Below, in pieces: positions 1-13,600 of a stretch of DNA of 64,000 nt. The stretch is taken from contig AP031351.1 in assembly GCA_037833965.1 (NCBI GenBank), forward strand, positions 4,538,501 through 4,602,500, written 5' to 3'. Origin of the DNA: Marchantia polymorpha subsp. ruderalis. Its lineage: Eukaryota > Streptophyta > Marchantiopsida > Marchantiales > Marchantiaceae. The stretch's first letter is position 1. The number at the start of each line of letters is the position of its first letter. A model generated the notes under the pieces. That model ran no database searches, was not told the origin of the DNA, and saw only the letters and a list, made by a program, of their open reading frames with translations. Made by a program: the position numbers and the translations under genes.

Positions 1-1430
1 TGCTTCGGGAGGGCAGACCCGCTGTCAACTTGTATGTCTTTCGTGGAACCGATTGAGAGAAAGCGATGGTTTCGTCAGTATAAATTTGCGCTGATGGATT
101 TTTTTTATTACTTTTGACGCGGATACGAGCTTAACTTTGACAATTTGCCAGAGCATTTCGGTGGGAATCCATATATCTTCATACTTGGAAGGACCAAACG
201 TCAGCTGATTTGTTGGGAAAAATCTGTTGGTCTTGAATTTGGATTGCATGTTCACGGTTTCTGATATTTTAGATCCTAACCTGGCTAGTCACAACATTTT
301 ACATGTGGTGAAAATTGGCGGGATTATTGGAGCGGTGCCTATCAATTTTGTGTTATAATCAAAACTCATGACTATGTTATATGCTGATCAAAATTCTAAT
401 ACGTAATAAAATAATCGTCAAATATTATAGCAATATGTATAGATATTTCATCACATGGTATGATGAAATTCGTGATATTTCCCAATATCATGACTGTGGA
501 AATGTAAGATTGCATATAATATATTTAAGAGTAATATATAAGACAATTTACATACTATACTCTCAATATCATCACAATAAAAAAGTATAATAATTAATCT
601 ACATCAAACGATCTGTGTTATAATTTTCCTTAAAGTATTCCCAAGGGTTCCAATTATACGGTTTACCTCTGTGATCAATTTACACCGATTGAAGAGCCTA
701 TTGAATTAAAGCGTACAGTACATGCCAAGGTCGAGGATCCTCAAGATGCAGGAGGACGTTAACATCTGGTTTATACATGTGGAAAGTTCATCTTCCCAGG
801 GAATATGGAGGCTCTTGCTGGAAAAAGAAGAATAATCCGGAAATACGCTATTTATCAAAGCCAATTAATTGGCTTAATCCAGTATCACTGCCACTTGCCG
901 AGAGTAAAACAAATCAGCTTTGTACAGATTACGCTTCGTCACATTCGGAATTCTCGAGCGGTTGATCGGTCGGTCGGTCGGTCAGTGCAGAGGAGAATGC
1001 CCTAACCAGAACCTGTGACAGAACCTCGGCAGCGAACCGTGTGCCCTACCGTACATCGAGCGTTTGACGGAGACTCTAACTTGGCTGATGTCGAGTTGAT
1101 AGAAACCGGCACGGAGATGCACTCGTCGACTAAATCGGCAATCGGGAAATCAAAATCTGCCGCCCGGCATTAAAGCCAGGGGGCAGCAAGCTGTATAATA
1201 GCAGAATGGGGGCTGCTTTGGATCGAAAGTATTACATCTAATGTTGACCGTACATAGATGGAGATGCCGGAAGCTAGGGCAGCAGGCATTCTGGGAGGGG
1301 GATGCAGTAGCTACAAATCAGGCTACTGTACGAGTGGACTGCTCGATGCGAGCCACAAGATGTTGGAATTGACCGGCGAGTTACTGTCGTAGCATAAGAA
1401 TCGAATGGAGCTCGCGCAGGAGTCATAATT
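1..1430. other. Gene-free left edge
   Basis: No exon with a recognisable protein family or a coherent splice structure was found on either strand. Composition is moderate, with an AT-rich patch at about 340-600. A short run of repeated GGTC/CGGT units lies at about 964-983. The open frames here are short and unlike any family I recognise. Confidence 0.5.
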
Positions 1431-3070
1431 GGGAGAAGTCAAAGGGATTACAAGTGGTTAGAAAATGAAATGAGCCTCGGGCGTATTATTCCAAGATGTG
1501 GAAACGAATTTGTCAAACGTGGAGTGTGGAGTATGGAAGAAGGAACGAAGAAGAAGAGGAGGAAGGATTGGAGACGAAATTTTGCATTTTTTTCTTTTCT
1601 AAGGTTGCTTTGCTTTGCTTTGCTTTGCTTTGGAGGCAACGCGCATGGCGGACGAGGGAAATGGAGGACGCGTTGCTCACGAGCGAGGCGAGCATGGAAG
1701 AGGAGGGTGAAGTGAAAATCGCGAGAAAAAGGCAGCGAAGAGAGAAGTTGGCCTTTTCCGCTGGCGAGGTTGTGGTGCAGTGGCGAGATAAGGAAAACAA
1801 AATGGAGTTTATGATGGCGATAGGGGGGCCAGGGGGCAGGCCAATGCTCGAGCGACATGTCGTCATCTGTAGGCCTGTCCGACAGTCTGTCGGCCTCGTC
1901 GGCCCGTCCTCCTGCGACTACGGAGGAGCGCGAGCGGCCGAGAGAGAGACGCGAGGAGGTAGAGGCGAAAGTAAAGCACGGCGCGGCGGTCCTCTAGGGA
2001 AGCGCGGAAGGAAGGACAGGCGGGAAGCAATTCCCAACGGTAGACGGACGGGCGGTGAGGATTACGGAGAAAGGAAAGGTCTGCTGCAGAAGTTCCGATG
2101 GATGATTCTTGTTCTGTATGGGCCTTGTACTACGGCACTGCTGATGATGAGCAGCAGCTGCAGCAGCAGCAGCAGCAGGAGGAGGAGGCGACTGGTGTTC
2201 TGTTCTGTTGGGTTGATGATTCCAGCAGATGCTTCTTCCCTCGCAGGCGAGGACGCCGCGAGGCGCAGGCAGGCAGGCAGGAAGGGGGAGGGAGCGATTG
2301 ACCAGAAGGAAGGAAGGAAGCGAGCGAGAGATGCGAGAAAAGTCGGGGAGGGGGAACCGCAAGGATCATAAAAAAGGAGAGGATAAAATTAATAATTGAC
2401 CCGAGGATTTTGAAGGAAGCGCCGACGAAGAAGAAGGAGAGCGAGCGACAGAGAGATAAGTAGAGGGAGAGAGAGGGAGGGAGGGAGGGAGAGAGGGAAG
2501 GAAGGGTTCGGGCCGGATTGATTTCGATCGGTAGCTGGCCAGCAGCAGAGCGGCCAAGCCAAACAAAGCGAAGCCTAAAGAGTGGGGGCGGGGGCGATGC
2601 AAATCTGACCACCCGGGCGGTGGGTGGAGGGTTGGGCTGCTGCTGCTCCTGCTGCGGCTGCTTGCTGGCTGGCTGGCTGGCTGGCTGGTGGACTCCTGGT
2701 GCCCGGTCTGGCTCGGCTTGCTTCATCATTCAAGCAAGAAGGAGGAAGCGAGGCAGGAGGAGGCAGGAGGAGGCAGGCAGGCAGGCCGCAGAGAGGGTAC
2801 TTGACTTGCTAGATAGCTTGCTCGGGCTCGGGGTCCGGCTCGCTGTCCAGGACGGATGAGAGGCAGCCAAGAAACAAAACCTGAAAGGGTGGGAGGGAGG
2901 AAGACAATGAAGTGAAGAAAATGTCGGGCTTCGGTTAAAATAAAAAGGCAAGTGAGGAAGGAAGGCAAGGGAAAGGACGGGGAGGGGAGGGGAGGGGAAG
3001 GGAAGGGCAGGGAGAGGGAGGGGAGTGGAGGAAAAACCCCAAATTATTCTACTGCAAAAACAAACCATGA
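1431..3070 (+). repeat. Purine-rich low-complexity tract with microsatellites
   Basis: The plus strand is strongly biased to A and G over about 1.6 kb. It contains GAGA/GGGA runs (about 2461-2505), a CAG run (2151-2178), GGCT tetramers (about 2668-2690) and GGGGA/GGGAA repeats (about 2977-3025). Long open frames on both strands, up to 291 codons at 1496-2371 (+), follow from the biased composition and show no domain. The tract lies 1.6-3.2 kb upstream of the RLT start codon. It may be that gene's promoter or transcribed leader, but this is inference. Confidence 0.6.
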
Positions 3071-4631
3071 TCAAGCGTATGTATGTATCGGCGGCTGTTG
3101 CTGCTCTTGGTCCCGCTTAACAATCAATCTTCTTCCATCATCCTTCCGCCCGCGCGCCTACTAGCGAGCGAGCGAGCAAGCATCATCGCATCACATCACA
3201 ACCCTTTAAGAACATCGATTACGAGTAATGTGGTAGTGATGTAATGTAGCCTAGTAGGAGTAGTAGTGAGAGTAGAGCTAGTAGAACATAGTAGTGGCGT
3301 GGTGCTGATAAGATTTATGCACGAAATCGGTTTCGCGGACCGGCAGCCAGGCACAGGCAGGCATTTATTCATTCATCACTTATTCATTCGATCCCGCATC
3401 CGCATAGGCCGGTTGCTTGCTCGCAAACTCGCTCGCTCGCTCGCTAGCTTGTTTGCTTGCTTCATCGACGATCGATACCGTACCGCACTAAAGCGACTTG
3501 TTGATACTGTCGGTAATTAGGACTCCCTCGCTGCTATTGCGGATTCCAAGACATCCGTCCCTTTCCTTTCGCAGATTTTGCGCTGGATGTGAACTGCCAG
3601 CCAGCCGCTGTCGCTGTTGGAAGATCCGTCTGTCTGTCGTGGTCTGCCTTGACCATGCTTCGTTTCCGCTTGCTTCCAACCCTGTGCGCGCGTCTATCTA
3701 CCCCGAATAGATAGCAAGTCAGGAGGTCGGGCGACGGAGACGAGTGATGTTGTGATGCTCTCCACTCGTCACGAGTGCAAAGTTCCCAAACAATTTTCTC
3801 AGGCGTCTAACTCACTCTAGATTTCTCTCCGCGCGGGTCGTAGCAAGCACCGACGACTGTAGTGATGGATACGAGGCGGTAGTGTCTTTCAGAAATCTGA
3901 AGAAAGCAGGGGAGGCATTGGCGACAGTGCAGGTCTGCCACCATTCTGAGCGGAGAAAACCATAATTTCTTTACAAGTCACCACTTTCGCACCATACCAT
4001 TCTGCCGAGGTCAACCCAGCCGGCCGACCGAGACGTATCGAGGCCAGATGACACTTTCTCATCGCTGATCTCCTCGAGGACATGTGCGCGCCCAGTTGGT
4101 GCGCGGAGAGTCCTCTTCAGATCGAGGTTGGAGGTGGAACATGGCTGAAACATGGAAGACACATTCGTCCGCGAGGGTTTGTGTAGCGGGTGTGGCGAAA
4201 CAATCCGCGCCATCGCGATGATCTGTTGGTGCCGCTTTCGTCCACAGGGAGTCTTTTTCGCGAAGGTTGCGCCCGAGCATATTGTTCATACCTTCCGTCC
4301 CGATCTCTGATCCACGCGTTTTAGGTTGGTGCGTCAATCTTTTGATCCATTGCGCTTTGCGTTGCATTGTTAGCTCTTTGGCGACAGATTAACCTTTTCA
4401 TACATAATGGGCTTGGCAACAAGTGTTGTTCACTGCTGGTGACAGAGGTCATGAACCATGGTGCATGGTGCTGTTTTTTCTCCCTTCTCTAGCGAAATGT
4501 ATCCATGTCTTACTATTCCGAGGGCTATCGTTTGCGTCCGAGTGCGTGGTTTTTCTCGCAGCCATGATGATTAGACTAACAAGCGCTTTCATTCTTGCCC
4601 TTTTCTTCCAGCTCCAAGTAATTTTGTTGCT
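3071..4631 (+). promoter_or_regulatory. Upstream region and 5'-UTR splice acceptor of RLT
   Basis: No protein-coding exon is supported here. Immediately before the RLT start codon there is a pyrimidine-rich tract ending in AG at 4610-4611. It is followed by 20 nt (4612-4631) and then ATG at 4632. This looks like a 3' splice site, so the start codon probably sits near the start of the second transcribed exon, behind a 5'-UTR intron. The upstream UTR exon and its donor were not located. Confidence 0.5.
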
Positions 4632-7600
4632 ATGGATTCCGACGGGGAGAATCGCCTCTCGTCACCCGAAGAGAAAAACCCTAAAAGGAGAATGAAGACT
4701 CCTTTCCAGCTCGAAGCATTAGAACGAGTGTATGCTGGTAAGGTCTAGACAAGTACCCTCAATTGTACTTGGAGTAGTTCCGCATTAAAGTAAAACATTA
4801 TTGTATTGTACGTGAGCGCTATACTACCCCGAGGCTAAAGATTTGGTTGGTCATCTCAGAGGACAGGTATCCCACGGAAGCCGTGCGAGCGGAGCTCTCC
4901 TCGCAGCTCAATCTCTCCGACAAGCAGCTGCAAATGTGGTTCTGCCATAGAAGGTTGAAGGATAGGAAGGGGAAGGATGATGAAATTCCCGGGGCAGCGG
5001 GACGCAAGAAGCAAAAGACGGATAGGCCTGGAGGGGGTGTGGGAGCTAGTGCAGGAGGTGGAGGAGGAGGGGGAGGTTTAAAAGCAGGGTACCCGGGTGC
5101 AGTCCTAGAACCCGAAATGGGGGAAGCTGCTGCCGTCGGCCGCAATGGGTACAATGACGAGTTGGATTTCGAAGAGGAAGAACACGGAATGGGTATGTTG
5201 CGGGGTTCAGCAAGCGCCCAGCCGCAGCACAGAAAAGTGGCTGCCCAAGAAGCCGAGCCTGCTCCCAGGAGAAGGAATCAGGCTCCGGTTGGAAGAGTCG
5301 TCGATCCCCGAGCTGCAGCTGAAAATGCTGCTGTATCCGCTGTCGAAGCACAGCTTGGGGAGCCCGTACGAGAGAATGGTCCAATTTTGGGGGTAGAGTT
5401 CGATCCTCTACCTCCAGGTGCCTTTGGAACTCCAATAGGTACATTCTAACATCAGCCTATGGACTATTTTTCACAGATGATGGATCAATGCTCGTCGAAA
5501 TTTGCCGTTGGACTCACTATGCCCTTCTGGGAATTGGCAGACCACAAGTCGGAGCAGAGAGTAGCTACTGCACCTCCACGAGTTCACAGCGAGGATAGAG
5601 CTCAAGAGCGTCAGGAAAGTCGTCCAAGCAAAGTAAGTCCTGCTACTGTGTCAGGTTACTCGAGTTGAACAGGCTTGCTTAGGTGCCGGATCCTGCAGGT
5701 TTCACTTCAGAGCCCTTAGAGAATTATTGGATATGTTAGGGCCGGTGCTGTTTGAAGTTGTGGTTTCTAAATTTGAGAAGCGTGGCTTTAGCCATAAGGT
5801 TTAACATTAACCATCCCTGTACAGTTATCTTTTCGATTTGAAATGGGATCAGTTTATGGTTTCAAGGTCTATTCAACTTGTAACTGGCGTTGGAACCTTG
5901 GCTTTGATATGTGTACTTTTTCAAGTAATGCGCCTCTTTGTCACTGCAGTTGTTTCCAGCTGAAATTCTTCATCGAGTTTTGTGCTTAATGTTGCTGGCT
6001 TTTGTTACTAATCTATACCAAAGGCTGCCAGAATTATGGTCTAACAGATTGTTTTCGGCCTATGTTGCCCGTCGTTGGTTGCTTGTCATAAGTGCGATGC
6101 TTTTTTCTGACATGGTTCATGTGTACTTGATTGGAGTTGCTCTACGGTTTCACTTTCGCCAAATTCTGGCGTAGACGGGATGGCATTCGTTTCTGTCCGT
6201 TCGTAAACAAAGTCTTTTCGAGCTACCGCAGAGGAAGAGAGCAAGTTCACACTCTGTGATATACCTCCCTTCATTCAAAATTTGGTTGGAGAGGTGCCCT
6301 AGAGCTCTGAGGAGTCTGTTGTGTTACATTATTGTCATAGGTTCCACTTTGTATTTGTTCAGAAACTAAATTGGTGAATAATTTCTCGCGAGCTTTCTCA
6401 GGCTGGAGCTTTTGGGCTCCCTCCCTTGCCAACAACAGGGGTGAAGCGTAAAGCAGTAGGACTGTCTGGACAGCAAAGTTTCAGTGCCCAGCAAGTGCCA
6501 AGAACACCTCGAGAGTTCCAGTTTCTACCTGAGCAGCCTACTGCACGAGAAGAGAGTCAGAGCCATCAGAGACAAATCCAGTTGAATCTTCACCCGAATG
6601 CTGAGAGATTTGATTTGCTTCCAGCTCCCAGGGTTCGTTCTCTTTCTCCACTGGGAGGTTTCTTACCCACAAATATGCATTCCATACCTTCAGGGGATGG
6701 GTATGGTTTCCCGCAAGAAAGAGTGCAAAATGTTGGGATTAGCCTTTTACCGCCAGGTGAAAGCAGGCCTAGTGGTTTGTATGCACAAAATGGGCTTGGT
6801 TTGGATGACCCTCAACGGCGGGGACTGTATCATAGCTTTGACGTAGAGGGGCAAATGGGCTTTCGTCAAACTGCAATACAAGCGATGGCGGCTAACCAAT
6901 CCGCTGTAGCCCCCACCGAAAGTCTAGCCCTCTTCCATGAACATGAACAAGCACGGTTGGAGAAGAAGCGCAAGGTATGTTTACTTCGGGTGTTTTTTGA
7001 ACGGGGCTGGTTTTGGATTGGATTTTGAGAAGAGCCGTGGAGGGAGGGAGGGAGGGAGGGAGCTAGGGCATGGAATTGGAAGTCGGGATCACCGTACTCT
7101 GTATTCCCTCGCCACAGTAGTTACAGGAAGAAGTAATCGTTATCTGCCTTTTATATTCTTAGGTCCAACTGTCCCTGGGATGGCCTGTGTTCTGACAACT
7201 ATGCCGGACATCTTTTATATGCAGAGTGAAGAGTTGAAGGTGGCGAAAGAGTCCGAAGCTAATGTGAAGCGAATGAAACGAGAGATGGAGAGGCAAGAGA
7301 TTGTTCGTCGGAAGGTAAGAGAAATCAATTCTTGCACAGTGGGAAAGACTCGAAGGATATTGAATAGCAAGTATGCCCACAAGTTGTCCATGTTAGTTTG
7401 TGTCCACTAGTTGTTTCTTGATTCAAGGCTTTCAGTCAATAGTTTTCCGCGAAATAAATTGTGAGTTTTTCTTACATTTTTCTAAAGGAAGGATGGAATG
7501 GAGCAAATCGAATATAAAATGTATACTTCCACAAGCTTGAAGCTACAGTCCGTCTCTCTGTAGCAACCCAGCAGCTCCTTTTCTTGTTTTCGTAGTGAGT

Positions 7601-10600
7601 TTGAGGCAAAGACCAATCAGAAAGTGTTCTGATTTAGTACGTATTTCATCAGACCTATGTTTATGTCGTAAGCAATCGAATCGCGTGTCTGTTGGTACTG
7701 GAGTATTCTTATGTGTTTTGTTTTTCCAGAAAGAGGAGCAAATGCGGAGAGAACTTGAAAAGCAGGACCGCGATAAACGCAAAGAAGAGGAACGAGCTGT
7801 TCGCGAAAGGCAGCGAGAGGAAGAGAGGATACAACGAGAACACAGAAGAGAAATGGAGCGTCGGGAAAGAATGCTCCTGAAGGAAAACAAGCGGGTATGT
7901 CGATTGCTGAGACGTTGTGGGTAGCAGTTGTTTTCAGGGATATGAATAGGGTAGTCACATTTTCTGGTCGGTATTCTAGATGTGTACAACGTCCAGATTT
8001 TGTGTCCAACACATCCTGTTTACACCGTACAGATCGAAAAGCAACGACGCAAAGAAGAGGTGAGGAAGGCAAAAGAGGCTGCCAGGCTGAAGGCTGCATC
8101 AGAGAGGGCAGCAGCGAAGAAATTATCGAAGGAGTCCATGGACACTATTGACGATGAGCAGCTAGAGTTGATGGAGGCTGCGACTGCGCAGGGTTTGTTT
8201 TCTGTCAATGGGCTGGATGATGGCGGTGCCCAGGTCATGGACATTTCCAAGGGTAGGCGACTGGGAATATCTGTCTTAAGATTGTTGATAATAACCCTTC
8301 TACACCAAACATTTTTGTTTCTTGATCCCCTGTTGTGTGTTTTACTAAATGGAAATTTGGATACCCACGATTTTGCTGGTAAGAAGTCTACAGACATGGA
8401 CTTTGTGAGGAGACAATGGCAAATAATAGTTCAGAGTTCTCAACTTTCTAGCCCAGAGATCCAGTGATTGCTGCTCGGTGTTCCTTCATAGCGAGACATG
8501 TGTTTCTGAGTACATATTTAAGTAAGTGTACGCCTTATGACGTTTTCTTGTTCTTCTAATGTTTACTCGTGCATTTTGTTCGGATGTTTCAGTGTTGCTG
8601 AAGAAGTTCCCCCCTGCGTCAGTTCGAATGAAGCTGCCATTGGCAATCCGTCCTTGGAATGAGCTGGAACATTGCATGGGCCACTTCTTCATGGTAATTA
8701 CTCTTCATGTGTTTTGTTTTGCTCAATAAGACACGAGCTCCATAGGTCTTGCTTATAAATCCCTGCTTTCCTGTTCTTAGTTTCCTAGATATACAAATAT
8801 AATCTACTTCTTGTGATCAATCGATGTGCCTGTATCTTCTTTTGCAGGTTTGGAGATTTTTGACAACATTTGCTGATGTCATTGGGCTGTGGCCCTTCAC
8901 TCTCGACGAGTTTGCTCAGAGCCTTCATGACTTTGTATGTCACATTCCCTTCAAGCCAGTGAGATTGGCTGATCTAATTGCACTGAGATGTGTTGTAATT
9001 ACGGATTTATTGAACTTTAAAAGATTGTTCTTTGCTCAAGTCATTTGTTTTCTGGGAATTTCAGGATCCAAGGCTGCTTGGTGAAATACATATTGCACTC
9101 ATCAAGACGATGGTAAAAAACATTGAAGATGCAGCGCAAGCTGCGACCAGTGGAGCAGGGGGCAGCCAAAATGCAATTGCCCTTGCCTCTGGTGGACACC
9201 CTCAGCTTGTAGAGGCGGTAAGTGATTCTTGCTGGTTAAATCGTGTCCTAATAACATGAATTCTACCTCATTACGTTAAACGCCCAAACTATCGAAGTTT
9301 TTTTTCTTATCTGGACTATGTTTCGCAGGCTTACGAATGGGGTTTTGACATCAAAGAATGGGGTCAGCACGTAAACCCTTTGACGTGGCCAGAGATTTTG
9401 CGGCAATTTGCCTTGGCAGCCGGTTACGGTCCAAAGTGGAGAAAGAGAAATGTAGAGGCTCCGGCACGACCCAGAGAAGAGGTCGAGGTATTTCCTCGTC
9501 CATCACGTCAATCAGGAGACCCACCCGTATGCTCTTGAAACATAACATTTGTCCCTTTTCATTTCTGTCTTCATTTTGGTTTGTTTACAGAGATAGTTGA
9601 CATTTTTGGATCTCTGGCGACGTTCATGGATACGCGTTTTTGTCTAGCTTAGGCTGTAGGAAGTCGTCTTAGACTGAAAAATCTTTTATAGAAAGTAAGT
9701 TGTCATTTCCATGAAATAGGCCAACTTGCTTCCTTCTCTGCTTCATTGCTGGAAGTTGAACTGTGAGGTGGTATGAACAGTTCAAATCACGGTATCTATG
9801 ATCTAATATATTTGTGTTTATATATATGTAATTTGTGAATACATATATGTCGAATTGAATCTTAGGTGGTAAACCTAATTGCAGGAGCCGGTCGAGGAGG
9901 AAAATGCCGTCTCCATTCTTCGTTCAGGAGCTGCTGCAGCAAGTGCGGTGGCTCTTATGCAGGGGAAGGGTGTTGGACATTTGCGTAGATGTCGATATCG
10001 CCTTACACCAGGAACGGTGAAATATGCTGCATTTCACGTTCTGTCTTTGGAAGGAAGCAAGGGGCTCACTATCTTAGAAGTTGCCGACAGAATACAGGTA
10101 CAGTTGTATTAAAATATGCATAAACTGACGCCTCTGAATTGGTTTCGACTTCTTATTCCTATCCTATGATGTGTCTTTGTGAGAAGTCTCCGTGGTGTGA
10201 GTGCGCTTGATCATTATCTGATTGGGAGAAGTGGTCAAACGTGTCAAGCAGAAATCAGGCCTTCGAGACTTGACAACTAGCAAGACACCCGAGGCTTCTA
10301 TAGCTGCAGCACTGTCTCGCGACACAAACTTATTCGAGCGTGTGGCTCCTTCTACCTACTGCGTTCGGCCTGCGTTTAGAAAGGATCCAGAGGATGCAGA
10401 GGAAGTATTACAGGCTGCCAGAGAAAGAATTCGACTGTTTCAAAGTGGGTTCCTGGATGTGGAAGAAGCCGAGAAGGAGAACGAAGAAGGCGAAGAAGTG
10501 GAAAGAGATGAGGAATATGATTCTGACGGGCAGGATGTCGAGGATGCGGATGCCGATGCAGATGCAGATGTTGATACCCCTATACCAAAGGTAAGAAACG

Positions 10601-13600
10601 CATTGTTATTATATGGAGGTTGTTTATCCCAGGGGTCGATTGTTAGATTTAAGAAACAGAGGGTAGGACCCTTTTTGATATTTCGGAGTGACTACGACGT
10701 TGACCTTTGCTTTACCTTCCACAGGAGTCAGAGTTGAAGGATGAAAGTTTGCAAGCTGAAGACGCGGCAAAGTCGGAAAGCCTAGCTGAGGAGGAAATGG
10801 AGATCGATGAGAGCCAAGTGGGTGAACCTTGGGTACAAGGGTTGATGGAAGGAGAGTACGCCGAGCTGAGTGTTGAGGAGAGGTTGGTCGCTCTTGTGGC
10901 ACTGATCAATGTAGTGAATGAAGGCAACAGTATACGGCTTGCGTTGGAGGTAATTTCTCGCCATATTTAAAGAGGGCCGTCTTTTCTGTGGTTCTGCCCA
11001 CTCACTGGGCAGTTGTTTTGGCTTCTCATTGTCTAACTTTCACGGTTAAACATGTGCAATTTATTCATCTTCCTACTCTTTTTAGCTGATTTATATCCCA
11101 CTTGTGCACATCGGAGGCACCTATGGCAACATGGTCCCCTACGTTGTTCCACCTACTTGATCATAGAGCGACATCGCTTCTTTTGGAATTTAAAAAACCT
11201 AACATTCTCGAGTTGAATTCTGCAGTCTCGAATGGAAGCGGCAAGTGCTCTCAAGCGACAGATGTGGGCTGAAGCTCAGATCGAGCGGCGGCGTCACAAA
11301 GAAGAGCAGCTGTTAAGGTTACAGCCTGCTCTTCTGGCTGCTGCAAATAACGAGTCTGGTGAAATGGTCGACGTAGGCTCTGTTCCTGTTACTGTCACTG
11401 GGGAGAAGGTAGTTGAACCTTTAGTGAGCACGAAGCAAGAGACCATACTGGAGCTAAACCTGGTGCCCGCTGATTCTAACATGGTTTCTGACGGCCCGGG
11501 GTCGGTCGAGCACAACCCATCAGTTGCAGAGAAGAGTATCACAGTCCAGGAGAAGAACGGATCAATGCATGAGAAGAACGCACCTCATGAAGGATCCGTT
11601 ACTCAAGAAGCTGTTGCGTCTGGTCACGTGACAGAGAGGTCACGCGCTCAAGTGAAAGCCGATATCGGAGTCTGGGCCGAAGAGTTGTATGTAGTTAGAT
11701 CACTCCCATTGGGCACAGACCGGCGACGAAATCGATATTGGCAATTTGTGACGTGCAGGGGTGGACAAGATCCAAGTTGCGGCCGTATCTTCTTTGAATC
11801 CTTCTCAGATGGTCTTTGGGAGGTCATTGATACGGAAGAAGTACGTTGGACGACTTTTCCTTCTTTCCTGGATAATTGCTCATTTGAAACCATCCATGCA
11901 CCATCTCATTCTTCTTGTAATTCTAACAATCTGAACCTCTTGTCTGAACTGATGCAATTTGTTGGGTTTTCCAGGCTTTGGATGCACTGATGTCTTCACT
12001 TGACATACGAGGTACAAGGGAAGCTGCGCTCCATGCTGTTTTGGTTAGGTTGGAGAGCACTCTTAGACCAGCGATGAGGCTTGCTGCCGCATCAAGTTCT
12101 TCATCTGTTTCGCATCATGATGTGAAATCTGAACTTGGGGAAGCTGGAAAACCCACTGACAGTGCTGGAAGAGGGGGTGCCTCCGGAGCATCTTATGGGA
12201 CAGCAGTCGATGGTAGTCCTTCAAGTGGACTCGGGGTGGAGATCCCCGCGAGATCTGGTTCGATCTCTGTTGACCTTGGGAAGACTGATGCGGAGAAGCA
12301 GAGAGCTTTTGATCGTTTCAAGGATTTTGAACATTGGACGTGGACAGAAAACACAAGGTCCTTGTCTGCTTTGAAAGTGGCGAAAACTGGTAGGAAGAGA
12401 GAGCCGGACTTACTCCTTTGCTGTTCCAAATGTCATGAGCTCTATTCTGCAATTGACAAGCATTGCCAGTTCTGTCATGCAACCTTTCCGAAAACACAAA
12501 CCAAGCACGACTTTCATGCCCGAGAATGCGAGGACAAGATGAAGAAAAAGGATCCAGCGTGGAAATTATGTGGTCTTTCATCTGTTCCCCCGAGAATTCA
12601 GATTCTGAAGGCTGACATCTTATATATTGAGGTACTTAAACATACAGTATCCGTCTACCTTTTTGGGATCTATATTCTTCCAGATAATTCTAGATGTCTT
12701 TCAGCTCCTTGTCATCACATCCTGAAATTACCTTTGTTGAAGACGTACAACAAGGTTAGATGAAGCGGATTTTAAGTATTTTTTTAATGACCTTCCATGT
12801 TTTCTCGCTTCAAGTGAACGGCGGAAGCTTATAATTTACTTTTGTGTTCTGAAGATTCAATCGAAGCTCAGCCAGAACGATGTCTTTCCAGTGCTGACGC
12901 TAATATTTTGTAATGGGTACAGACTGTCATCCCTTCTGAAGCTTTCAAGGACCCATGGGATCATCAGGAGCGAAAAGCATGGGCATCTCTTTTAAAGCGT
13001 GCGATGACACCGTCTGAACTACTTCAGGTCTGTTAACACTAGGTTTTCTGTTTATACCAGTAGACTCTTCGTCACCACTATCACAAGTAAATAGAACTTG
13101 TTTAGTGGGACCGTTTAGAAAGGATCGTGGACAAAGACTGGAGATCGAAATGGTCAGGCTGTAATGGAAAATTACTGAATTGATTAAGAACACGTTGCAG
13201 TTGAGATTTGTTCATTGTGATAATTCAACTTTGTGACCTGAACGAGTATGCTGGTCATTGCAGTGTCTTACAGAGCTTGAAAGCCGGATTCATCGGGAGT
13301 GGTTGTCATCCTCATATGAAACAACCGAGGAGCTCTTGAGTGCCAGTGCATCTTCTGTAACCATTGCTAATCAGGTTGCTCCATGGGTGCCACAAACCTC
13401 TGCGGCTGTTGCACTTCGCGTTATGGCATTCGACGCTGCTCTTTCTTACAGTTCGGAGGAGAGAAAGAGACGGCAAAAGCAGGAAGAGGAGGAGCGAAAG
13501 AATGTAAGTTGATGGCTTTCCATGTTCAGTTTAGAACTGATATGTCAAAGTTCAAGTTGGCAGCCTCTCCTTATTGTAAGTGCCGGATATGTTAAAATGG

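Noticed and set aside
1496-2371. 291-codon open frame upstream of RLT
   Set aside because: It is Arg/Glu/Gly-rich low-complexity sequence within the purine tract, overlapped by open frames on the other strand, with no domain.
4676-4684. Telo-box AAACCCTAA
   Set aside because: It lies inside RLT coding exon 1, where it encodes conserved-position residues before the homeodomain; one copy is no evidence of regulation.
5439-5476. A 38-nt intron after RLT coding exon 2
   Set aside because: It is too short for a plant intron and leads to a stop. The acceptor at 5540 gives a 102-nt intron and keeps the frame.
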